From contig PZJY01000008.1 of NCBI GenBank assembly GCA_031472005.1, positions 248,001 to 312,000 of the forward strand: 64,000 bases of DNA, in the 5' to 3' direction. Positions 23,290 through 34,240 of this stretch are shown here, one piece after another. How positions within the stretch are numbered: position 1 is the first letter of the stretch; each line of letters begins with the position of its first letter. The translations under genes were made by a program, and so were the position numbers. Below the pieces are notes generated by a model. That model did not search any database. It was given only the letters and a program-made list of their open reading frames with translations, and was not told the origin of the DNA. This DNA is from Tetracladium setigerum (taxonomy: Eukaryota; Ascomycota; Leotiomycetes; Helotiales).

Positions 23290-26200
23290 TTAAAGAGAAA
23301 AGTCAAATAATGGATCAGTAGTGAAAAGAAAAAAAGAAAATACCCAGTAATACACGTATATCCACCACCATGTTCTGACCTCTCGCCATCCTTCTGCTTT
23401 ACACTTCGGGCATCTCGATCGCTCCTCGTCATCTTGTATATTATCACTGCCCAATTTTTCTTTGGTTTCAATATCTTTCTCGTCATCGTCGCTCAGGTCT
23501 TCTTCAATATCACTTCCACGCTCTTCCTCGTCTTCCTCATCCCCATCCGATTCCTCATCGGTTTCCCACTCTTCCTCCTCATCGCTGTCCGACTCTTCTT
23601 CATATTCATTTTCGCTCTCTTCCTCGTCATCAGTATCAAAACCATTCTCATTTTCTATTTCACGGTTGCCTTGCCGAGCCAATCGAGCCAGCCGACGCAA
23701 CCTCCTTCTACAATCAGAGTACAATGGCAAGTAAGACAAAGTGTCAAGGTTATCTGCACTCATCAGTTTCCACAGTCCAGTGGCAACACGCTCGAATTGA
23801 TCTTTAGCCTCATCGAGCTGATTCATCCGTTCAAGATCGTAACCTAAGGACCACGCTGATATCAGCGTATCTTTATGCTCCATGCCCAAAGTCTTTTCTC
23901 GGATTCGAAGTACATGCCGGTTGATTTCCTCCGACTCCTTGTATTTTTCCTGGTTGAAAAGCATTATTCCAAATTTCTCTAAGCCTTCAAGCGTAACAAT
24001 ATGCTCCGGCCCAAAGATCTTTTCAAAAAGCGTATTCGCAAGTGAGAATTTTTCCTCTGCTTCGTCATATTCCCCCAGTTCGGAAAGTGCAGAAGCAAAG
24101 TTGTGAAGACAACTGATGGCAAATATGTGCTCTTCTCCTAAGATTCTTTGTACAGAGGAAAGCAGGTATAAATACATCTCCTTTGCCTCCGTAAGTTTTC
24201 CTTGCTGGACCAGGGTAAGTGCTATCAAAACCTGAGTTTCCAATGACATAGGATTCTCGGATCCAAAGACCGTCTTCTGAATGACCAACACAGCTCGGAA
24301 CAGCTTTTCGGCTGCTTTGTCCTTACGTTGTAAATTAAGGAGCAGCCCAAGCTCTTTAAGAGTTCTTATAGTTCGTAGATCCTCAGGGCCGAACGCCATT
24401 TTCTGATATTTCAGTATACGCTGCAGTATGACCTTTGCTTTGCTATGTTTACCATGTGTGAAAAGTAGAAAACTGAGCTCTGAGAAGTTTGAAAGTGTGG
24501 ATTGGGCCTCAAACCCAAAATATTCCTCGCTTTCTTTTGACGCTTTTTGAAGAAAACGTTCGGATTTCTCCACATCGCCTTGTTGCAGAGCTAATCGTCC
24601 TTGTAGAACTAATGAGTCCAGATAACGGTCATACGGTAGGCCGCCGACGTCAGACTTGGCCTGGAACTCCCTAAAATCTACCAAACGTCTGGTGACTTCT
24701 TCAACCTCTTTAACCCGGCCAGTTAATCTTAAAATCCGTATGAAGTATCGTTCAAAATTCTCGAATTTGTGATATATCTCGCTCATTGCCTTCGGACCCA
24801 GCGACTTTTCCAGAAATTTGAAGTTCTCATTGTAGGCGCTCCAATGTGAAGAGAGATGAAGTAGAAATTGATGTGGCAGATACCCAAGGTATTCGTGACC
24901 AATTTGGAAGTACGCCGACGATATAATGTTTACAAAATGAATCAAGTTGGCTTGAAAATCTTCAGAATTTATTCGCATTCGAATCCAATCTCTGACGAGG
25001 GGATGTAGAACAATTTGGCAAGATCCCCCATCATTTGGAAATGAAGCCTGAACGAGCCCCATCAAATTAAGATCTACAAGTGTATCCTCGAACTTGGCGT
25101 GGTCCCAACCACCGCTTGCATTTATCAAAGTACGCATGAAGCGCGTGGATTCGTCAGATGGATCCCATCCGCCTTTATCTGGCGCCAGCTCACAATAGGT
25201 CCGAAAAAGACCTTCGGAAACGCCTTGAGGGCCAAAAAAAGCGAACATCGTTAAAATATCTTCCCTTCGCTCGTCCCCATTATTTGAGTCTTTCAGAAGC
25301 TGGAAAGAAAGTTCCCATGTCGTGAAAACATTTAGAGTGGTTTCTTGTGCGCTCGCGGTCAGCTGTCGCCTGTATTCCGACATCCGTGGGGTGTGTTTCA
25401 ATATGATCTCTCTCTGTGTCTCAAATAGATCCATAAATCGGTCAAGACCGAGGTTTCTTGAGAGTAAGAATGCACCAGCTTGAGTGATGGCGAGTGCATG
25501 GTACCCAAGCCTCTGCACGATGGCCTTGCCATGCTCAATATTTAGTTGGGTGTTATTTGCTCTACTGCGAGCGAAGAGCAGCTCAAGAGCTTCAGTTTCA
25601 GAGAGGCCTTCGAGTTTTATAGCGTTTTTGTACTCAAATTCTGCCACCCCAGTGTACCGGCTTGTGACCAAGATATTTCCTTGCTCGCCGGATGGAAAAT
25701 ATTGCGGGAGATAGAATGACGACGGGTCGTCGTAGTTATCGAAAACTAAAAGCCATGGAAGAGGCCATACAGATAGTTTTCCCAATACAAATGGAATTGT
25801 TTGTTCATCGTTGAGTATCTCTCCTGGCTCTTTCATGAGCACGGCTATTTTTTTAAAACTGGCCAAAACTAAACTTGCGGACATGGCGTCGATCCAGAAT
25901 ATTGACTGCATGTTGTCTCCTTTTACTCGACGACAGTATTCTAGGGCAATCTGAGTTTTCCCTTGGCCCCCTAACCCACTGATGGTAACAATTCTAGGGC
26001 CACTATCCTCATTTGGTGTTGAAAATCCAGTCGTGATGCTCGTGAGGATGTCCTCGCGACCGATGAACTTTTTCACTGCACGATTGGGTATGACATAGTG
26101 AGTTGTCCTCAGTGTTTCTGATGGATGAGCATGCGCCTGTTGAATTTTCTGTTAGTAAGACCCACAAAATGATGTGAGTTTGAATATTAGTTACCATATG

Positions 26201-26906
26201 AAGGTCATTCATTCTGATAAGAATTTCTTTGACTTCTGAGGACATCTCCGGAATAACCTGTATATTCGAAGATATCTCGGGAAGCGCTTTTAGAGTAGAA
26301 TCAATCAAAGTGAGTTGAGATGACATATTTGGAATGACCTTTACTGTGGCATGCATTGAAGTGAGCTGAGATGATATATTGGGTAGGGTATCGACAACAG
26401 TAGCCATCTGAAGGCTGGTCCCATGGATCAACTTGCTATGACCATATCAGTAACAAGAAAAGTCTACAGAACACTGGAAAACATTTGACGGACCTATCAA
26501 CTTGTTGAATTGCCAGAATCATAGCACTCTTCTCCTCCTCCAAGCGAGAAAACATCCGGAGAATATCCTTGTCTTTCCATGCAATCTTAAATGACTTATT
26601 TGCTTTGTCCAGTCGACCATCATCGTCGGTGATGGTATACTTCTGTATGAGTGTAAGAATATCAGTTGCACGTGCAAGGCAAGTGTTAAGATATGGTTCG
26701 ATAGGTCCATGGAGGGACGGGTTTGATTTAAATAACTCGGATAGCGCGATGAGTTGGTCGATATGCACTGTTTGTCTCTGGACCTCAACAGGTGCGACTT
26801 TCATCTTAGACTGGAGGTCGATGAGAAATGCGATGGATTTACCAAACTGAACCAGGAGCTGAGTCGAGGCTGCCGTTGCACCGAGGATGGTGAGAGGGTC
26901 TGCCAT
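23290..26906 (-). CDS. NLR-like receptor: helical N-domain, NB-ARC, TPR, acidic tail
   Basis: Exons (minus) are 26906-26494, 26435-26195 and 26136-23290, giving 1166 aa. The first ~135 residues (MADPLTILGATAASTQLLVQ) look like the helical N-terminal domain found on fungal NACHT/NB-ARC proteins. A linker (~150-205) repeats a short unit (LPNISSQL, IPNMSSQL, LPEISSNI, IPEMSSEV). The NB-ARC follows with P-loop GLGGQGKT (272-279) and Walker B WLLVFDNYDD. Then come kinesin-light-chain TPRs. Near the end a ~70-residue run is almost all Asp/Glu/Ser, followed by CPKC and an aromatic/hydrophobic C-terminus (WWWIYVYYWVFSFFLF) that could be a membrane segment. The presumed role is intracellular non-self sensing. 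The N-domain family is my least certain point. Confidence 0.87.
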
Positions 26907-27907
26907 GCTGAAGACAAGTCGTGACTATAGCCAGCTGGATATGTAAAATAATGGAATAAATGTTCAAGCATTTGTGGTTAAAGTTGACCATCGTCAAAGG
27001 ATAAGAGAAGAATGAATATTTGTGGTTGATAAGTTGGTCATGAGGCTGACGCTTCGCCTCAGCCATACAGTCCTGCAGGCAGACCAGAAGGCATCATGAA
27101 AATCACGTGCATTGTGAATGGTGATGAGGAGATAACGGGCAAGAGGCAGCTTTTCACTTCCTATGAGCCTATCTAGTAATTTTTAGATAAGGCTTTTAAT
27201 TTTCTGTTGTGGGAGAAATTCCATGGGTGTTGTTAATGGCAAAATAGAAAAAATACAGAGACTTTCATGACTTTCACCGTCATCGTTCGGCCAAGACCTC
27301 TTTTGCCGGCATACAATCTTTTCTCTTTTCTCTTTTCTCATTTACTTGGCAAATACAGTGATCTAAAACTATCTTAGTTGAAATTAACTATCCCAAATAT
27401 ATAACATGGAACCTTTTGGGGATTTCTGCAAACTGGCAACCGAGTCATGGCTTTGATCTCTTTATCTCCCCAGGAACTTCTCATATGGCTTTCTATCTAC
27501 TAGAGCTTGGAGGCAAAGATCATCTCTAGCCTGGCAATGTATCTTCTATTGATAGTCAACACAACCCTGCCCTCTCCACGAATCCGGCGCCCTAACAACA
27601 AACCGACTTCAATCCTGTCATACACATTACTACCTTCCCTTGCCTAGATCTAAATCAGTAAATATATTCCCACGTTCCCCCGCCAACGCCTTCAAGAGTC
27701 CCGAAACACTGTTATATTTATTGCTTCTTTACCTAGTACTCAATCACAGCTTCCCTTCAACCCAATCTCCTTCATGCTCAGACTTCGACTTTCAATTTCT
27801 CTTGAAACTAAAAGCACCAAGTCGTTCTCTATCGAGCCTTTTCCTCTTCCAATCCTCAACCCTAGTTTCTTCTCTCACTCTTACTTTAACCCTTCTCTTA
27901 CTCTTCC

Positions 27908-27976
27908 TTCAACTCTTCTTCAACTCTTTTTCAACTCTTCTTCAACTCTTCTTCAACTCTTCTTCAACTCTTCTTC
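27908..27976. repeat. 11-bp pyrimidine-rich tandem repeat
   Basis: The hexamer CAACTC occurs at 27910, 27921, 27932, 27943, 27954 and 27965, exactly 11 bp apart, within repeats of CAACTCTTCTT. One strand is nearly pure pyrimidine. Confidence 0.85.
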
Positions 27977-28719
27977 ATCTCTCTTCGACTCTTCGTCAAC
28001 TCCTCCAATAACTCCTCGAACCTCTACTCCGCTCACTTCTTTTCCTTCGCTAAACCCTCAAAACCCCGTCCCCCCGAACGCCACCCCCTCTTCTACATCT
28101 ATCTCAAGACCTACTCCTCCTCCAACCTCCAACTCTCGTACTTCCAACCCGCATACCACCTCCATACCTCCCTCCCCATCACATCTACCCCCCAATAGCC
28201 AAACATAGTTACACATTCCCTCTCACATCCCCACAAACAGAAATCACCATGTCATGAAAAACTCAAGAACCAAAAAGAAGCACAAAGCAGCCAATAATCT
28301 ACCTACTCTAACCGGGTCCCCAAAAACGATCAAAAAAGACCACCACAAACACAAACCCCCTTTTTCCCCTCCCAAAAATACCCCCAAAAAAACTTTACTC
28401 TGTTAGAGTACCTTCCTACCTAAATCAAAGAAACGCAACCCAACAACTAAAAATATCCAACACACAATATCCAACAGACAAACGTTTACCACACTCTCAA
28501 AATCTCGCGTCTTGGCGTCTCGCGTCTTGTTGTCTTGGAATCGCGTTCAGTTACTCAGCCAACGTCATGCCAAGACAAGGCTGAGAGAGGGGTTTGTTTT
28601 GATTGATCGCGGCTTGAACAACGCGACGGAAAATAGGTCGGTAGTCTTGGGTAAGGTGCAGCAGGTATCACCTAACCTAAACACGAGGAACGTTACTACA
28701 ATTAGTTATAGGCGTTAGA

Positions 28720-28752
28720 AAGAGAGAGAGAGAGAGTGTGTGTGTGTGTGTG
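28720..28752. repeat. (GA)n-(TG)n compound microsatellite
   Basis: A run of AG dinucleotides passes directly into a run of TG dinucleotides. It is an ordinary compound microsatellite in non-coding DNA. Confidence 0.8.
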
Positions 28753-30165
28753 AGTGAATGTGTGAGAAAAAGAAAAGTAAACAACCCCACCAAGGATTAT
28801 CAACTTTAACGAGAAGCACTTCACACAAGCAAGCAAAACACAACATACAAAACACAATCAAAATCATCCAAAGCAAACGAACACAAAGATATTTTAGTAA
28901 AAAGTTTTTTTTCTTTCTCTCTCAATATCATCGCCTTCTACAAGCCTAGTGTATTTCTTTTTGCGCTCTGCCGTGTTTTTATCAGCTAGTAGCAACCCAA
29001 GTAAACTTGTAGAATATCCCCCCTCATTGTTCTTCTTCTTCTTCATCTCATAAACCATTGTCCCTTCCTGCTCTCCCATACTACTAAACACCGCAACTGC
29101 ATTACTGCTGAATTCATCAACCCAGATACGCGAGTAGCTGCATGCGATGCCAGTTCCAAAGCAGAATAAAAAACCATCTTCCACACATATCTCAAGGGGG
29201 TTCCGGCTTCTCAAGCCTAGCCCTCTCTGTCTCTGTCTGTCTGTATCCATCGTTCCATTCCATCCATCAATATCAATCTAGCAAAAGAAGTGTAAAGGGA
29301 AAAGAAAAAAAAACGGTAAAAAAAAACCTCCATCCACCCATCCTATTCCACTTTCTTCTTTCTGCTTAACTTCGATGATTCCCCTCCATGCAAAAATAAT
29401 CAAATGCACCAATCCAACGATGCCCAAACGCAAGCAATGCTATGCAGATATAGAATTTCAGGCAGAGAGAAAATGGGGCGCGTATGTGTAATCAGCAAAG
29501 TCGAAAAAGGGGGCGGGGGTCGAATTATCGAATTAAGGGTAGTGTGGTTCGAGAGAGGTGAGAGATGCGAGGTGATGTTGACCGACGTCAGAGAGATGTG
29601 TGTGTGTATTCAAGTTGTACAATTAGGTACTTTGGTGTTTGGGTATGTCGCTTTCGCGAACATTGAGAGAATCGGGGTTTAGAAGAATCGTGGTCGATGT
29701 ATCGGTCGGACTAGATTCATAGGAAAGGTGTGTGTGTGTGGTGATCATTCAAACGTGATCATTCGTTGATTTTGTTCTCGTTTGGTGTTGTGTTGTGTTT
29801 GTGTGTGTTCTGTGTATAAAATCGGCTTTGTGCCTGCAAGGAAAAAAAAGAGTGGCCCAGGATTCCTGATCCAAGAAGTTCAAAGTAAAACATTCGATCC
29901 GGTGTAGCACTTGTAGCATCGTGATCGAGATATGAAGTGTGTGTGTGTGTGTGCTAAGTCAAAAAGTATGCCAATGCAAGATGCATGCCAGTACGCCATA
30001 GCAAATAGTAATGCCCTTGCCGGCCAGGCGAAGGACAGCTCGAGAAGTCGAGCGTTGAAAAAGGTGGCAGGCCATGTTAGTTGACCCGCCGGGGAGATAG
30101 ATTTATCGCGGAAATACCGAACTCCAAAAGTATTTGCCAAAACGCCATGCCAATGCCCAAAAAAA

Positions 30166-31998
30166 TTAGTAAGAAACCATACGCCGAGTGTGTCCACGAT
30201 CGAGACCAAGCATGGGAGACGAGTCCAACATCATTAGATCAATGCCTCCTGTCGTCGCAGTCCTGGTTCGGTTGGGTGCGGTTGGACTGTCATCAAATTG
30301 ACCTTGTCCGAAAGCAAATGTTTGTGCTCTACCCAACTTCGATCTGTTCTGTCTGAGTCTTCCCATCTCTCTCTCGCAAGTGTTTGCATGCTCCTTGGCA
30401 TCCATTTCAACGTAGTTTTGGGGGAAGCAGCGGATTGGGTGCTCAGTGAAGAACTGGCTGTAACCACCCTCCAAGATGTAGACCTCTGGGTAGGTAAGCT
30501 TGGGGTATTGATCAATGTTAGTTGATCGATCTTGCTTTCTCACGTGGCGAGCCATGATAGGCGCACGATGAGCAGAATATTCGCAGTGAAAGATCAAAAG
30601 GGTCTTGCCAGGAAGGGCTTGTTCAAACAGTTGACTCGTCAGCAGCTCCTTGTCATTGTAGTTCACGGCACCATTGATGTGTCCACCCTCAAACTCGTAC
30701 TCAAATCGGCAGTCGATAATCATCCGCTGGTCAAAGCTGCTATCAAAGCTTCCGTCCAAGACTTGAAGTAGGGTATCCTTTGTGATCCGAGGAATGCTAT
30801 CTGGTTGTCCCTCCTGGAAGAAGTGAGGCAACGCAGGTTGATGAAGCTCATCAATGTCCATGACGGTGTGAAGATTGCTTGAAGGCAACTCCTCCTTCTT
30901 GGCCTTCATCACATCCCCTGGATGCTCGAACATGCTCAACGACCGACGGAACTGCTTTCTGGGCCGAATTAACGGATTCGAAGGTCGTCTCGTGTGGCTG
31001 CCAATAGGCGAACCGTTTCGCATCGCAATGTTACTCATGCTGCCAAAGGACTTGGCTGGTCGTGGAGGGCCCATGTTCGAGGGTAGGGGGCTGTTGGCAG
31101 ACTGTGGGCGACGTATCTGAGGCGGGGACTCCATGAAGCATTCTCCAAGAGACATCGACGTCGAGGTAGACAGCTTGCTGCTTCCAGCACCGAAGCGGAA
31201 GGGAGGCAATTGACATTCGGGGTTGTTTCTCGAGGAAATTGTGTTTGTCGAATAGCCCTTGGTGCGAGTGAGGGAAGGTCGAACGACGATCGATTTCCGT
31301 TTCCTGAACAAGTTAGGAAAAGGTAAAGGATGGTTAGAATGTGCACCTCTACTTACTCAAAGGAAGGCCTAGGTGGTTCTTGGTAGTCAGACCTGGGTGG
31401 GGAGGAAGGGATCGTTAACTCGTCAGTAGGTGTGATATTTGGAGAAGGAGAGTGGATCTGCATCTGGACGAAGAAAGGCTGCTTGTGGGGAAGAGGCGAG
31501 ATATCCATTCTTTCATCTAGTTGTCCCGGCGAGGAGGATTGGAGAGGAGGTGTTGTTACGAAGTCTGTAGGAGGTTAACATGGAAACTCTCCTTCAAGTC
31601 CTGCTTCCAATGTCCTTACCCCTGCCACCAAGTCCACCAAACAGATTCGATGTGAAGAGAGATCGCCGTGGAGTAGGCAATTGAGGACTGCTGCAGAGGT
31701 TAGAGATCTGCCAGGTAGAATGACGGCTGTGAGCATACCTCATATCGATGTGGAAGTTCTGGGAGAGATCCGCTGCGAGACTGGCTGTGGGGGAAGAACC
31801 ACGAACGGGTTTCATAGCAAAGTAGTCGGGCTTGCCAGACCTCTTCATGCTGAGATCACGAAAGTTGAAGGCACCCGGTCCAAAGCTTCCCATGCCCGAG
31901 AGGTGTGCGTGTGGATGCGAGACAAAATCACTCCGTCCCCAATTCTGCTGCATGAACGACGAGGGCTGCATAGCAGCCAAAGGTGATGAAGCCTCCAT
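30166..31998 (-). CDS. cdc25: M-phase inducer phosphatase Cdc25/NimT
   Basis: Exons (minus) are 31998-31739, 31690-31620, 31564-31357 and 31303-30166, giving 558 aa with closed phases. The C-terminal rhodanese-fold phosphatase domain has DCRFEYEFEGGHI and the active-site loop HCEYSAHR (Cys420, Arg426), then the ILEGGY motif that is diagnostic of Cdc25. The N-terminal half is disordered and Ser/Pro-rich, with SSPQLPTPRRSLFTSNLFG and several S/T-P and RRSLSMF-type sites, fitting regulation by CDK and checkpoint kinases. It removes inhibitory phosphate from the mitotic CDK (Cdc2/NimX) and drives G2/M. It is a single gene with unusually long non-coding flanks on both sides. Confidence 0.96.
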
Positions 31999-32726
31999 GA
32001 TTATTGTGCAAGATTAACAATCGAATGTGTTCCCTCGCAGCATGTATTATGTGTGCACAGTGTGTAGTATTCGTGTGGAAAGATATTTGGTCGAGTTCCA
32101 CCGCAGGGGACTCTTATCAAGGAGCGGGTTGGAAGAGGTTGAGGTGTGCTACTGTGAAATGCTCAATTGGAGGAGGTCGAGAGAGGGGAGATCTGCGGAT
32201 CAATTGTCGAAGGGCGAGGTCGGTCGGTCGGAGGGCTATTGAGATCTCGCACACATTGAACCCAGGAGGTCTTTGTAGGAGGTCGTGGAGTAGTTGTTTG
32301 TTGGTGAGTGTGGGTGTTGTGGTGGTGTGTATCCAGGGCCGGGTCTGGTCTCGTCTCCGGTGGTTGCTGGGTGTATCTGTGGGTTAGTTGTCGAGGGCGT
32401 GGAAATGGCACATGCGAACGGCTGGGAGGAGACCGATTTCTACTACCTCTCGACTCGGGATGGAGAGAGAGGATTGAGAATGCAAGAGAGAGAGAGAGTC
32501 GGAGGAGGTGGTGAGGATAGAGATCGAGACAGAGCACAACGCAGAGCAAAGAGAGAGGAGGGAGCAAGCTGAAGAAGAAGAAGAAAAGGCAGAGTTTGGG
32601 ATGTTGGTGGAGCCGCCGAGTTGTTGTCTAGGAGACTTCCCTGGCGGGTGGGTGATGGTGGATGGATGAGGTCGCTCTGCAGTGTGATTTGCTTGGGTCG
32701 GGCGGTGGAGTGAACGAGCGAGGGAG

Positions 32727-32759
32727 GGATGCTGTAGGGATGGCGTAGGGATGCTGTAG
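32727..32759. repeat. three 11-bp direct repeats
   Basis: GGATGCTGTAG, GGATGGCGTAG and GGATGCTGTAG are consecutive, with the start of a fourth copy. They lie about 0.75 kb upstream of the cdc25 start codon. Confidence 0.8.
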
Positions 32760-34210
32760 GGATGAGCTCCATCTCTATTTAGCCTGCGTTTCTACTTCTT
32801 CTGGGGGGAAGGGTGGCATCTGTCAAAGCGAGCAATAATAAATCACGTCTATTAATTCTTCTTTTATGTCTATGTACCTAGATATTATTGTAGATGTTTT
32901 TTGTATATAATAATTAGTTGTAGATTTGTGGATTGAAATGGATGTTATTTTACATCATCCCTATATCAGCTTAAATAATAAGAAAGAAAATGGAGCCCAT
33001 TTCCCATCATCACCAACACCCTCCCCCAAGGCAAATGAATGATGCCACACGAGAGTCAAGACCACAAGCGTCTAACTAGCAACCAACTTTCTCTGCGTCG
33101 GACAAAGACGGCATCGAATGGATGGATCGATGCTTCTGGAGCAGACGGGCGGTGCGACTCCATACTTTGTTATTCCATCGGAGAATTGATATAGGGACCG
33201 TCCTTCCTCTCACCAGGCCATGATCTGACCAAATCTCGATCGAGGCTGAAAAGGGCGGCTGAGACGGGGGGTTTGTGAACGAACGAGTTGCGAAACTTAT
33301 ATCACCAAGTCTCATATGAACCACGGGGGAATTGGACGTTTTGACTTTTTCAACGGTTTCTCCCTAAGACATTTGTTCGACTTGAACCTCTTGATAAATA
33401 TTAATCTTCCGACCTGAGATCGTTGATATCTGGAACCCCCAAGAAACTGACTTATCATCGCCATCTTTTTTCAAAAAAGAGATCGAAAAGATCGAAAAGA
33501 TCGAAAAGAGATGGTTGGCAAGTTCCAATATCTTGTGCAGCATAAATAGAACGTCATCCGTCCCGTTTCCCGTTCCATGTATCCATATCCATCCCACCCT
33601 TCGCCTCGCCTGCAACAAACTTGGTTTACGCGATGTCAATATTGACAATCGCGTCGTCCCGCAGCCTACCACAAGACATCATCACCCTCAGCTCACCACT
33701 TTTCAAGGTTTTCGCATTTTCAAGTCTCTATTCATCAACTAACTAACTTCCTAAAGAGATAAGATGACTTTTCCAAGTCGCTTCCTCTCCCAATGACATT
33801 TCATCCTGTCCCTCCTAAGCTCTTTCTCGTACTTTACCTCGGGCGTTTCGCCTGGGCCGTAACTCAATTGAGAGATGGGAACTGGGTAAGAACTAGGAAT
33901 TGGAACTGCTCCAGGTAATTGATCAGCTCTACACTTCCTTGTCATCCGTCACTCCCTTCCCCTTCCATGGAAGCATTTCGCCAACTTAGGCGCCATGCTT
34001 CCATGTTCTGCAGCAAGCAAGCATCGCATCGCATCGCATCCTCGCGATGATCGGGTGAACGGTACAGAATAGAAGTGCTGTAACAACAACAAGACTTTCA
34101 TGCGAGATGGTTGTCATGCTGATTGCCAAATCAAAACAACGGAACACGTCTGTCTAGTCTGGACTAAACCACTATCGCGAGATCCAAATGCGGCAACATC
34201 CAGCGGTGAG

Positions 34211-34240
34211 CTGGCACTGGCGCTGGCGCTGGCGCTGGCT
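34211..34240. repeat. hexanucleotide repeat CTGGCG x5
   Basis: Five contiguous 6-bp units (first and last differ by one base). A 5-bp GCATC repeat (four copies, 34021-34040) lies 170 bp to the left. Confidence 0.8.

Larger units (their letters stand above)
26907..30165. other. 3.3-kb non-coding region with simple repeats
   Basis: From the second NLR start to the end of cdc25 I find no gene with a recognisable domain. Open frames around 27640-28208 are Ser/Thr/Pro/Leu-rich readings of a pyrimidine-biased strand. The region includes an 11-bp minisatellite, (GA)n(TG)n at ~28720-28752 and (TG)n at ~29938-29952. It likely holds the NLR promoter and the cdc25 3' UTR. Confidence 0.5.

Noticed and set aside
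23462..23734. Ser-rich open frame on the plus strand
   Set aside because: It is the antisense of the GAD/GAA-rich acidic tail of the second NLR.
27640..28208. Overlapping Ser/Thr/Pro-rich open frames
   Set aside because: They are readings of a pyrimidine-biased, tandemly repeated strand and have no recognisable protein family.
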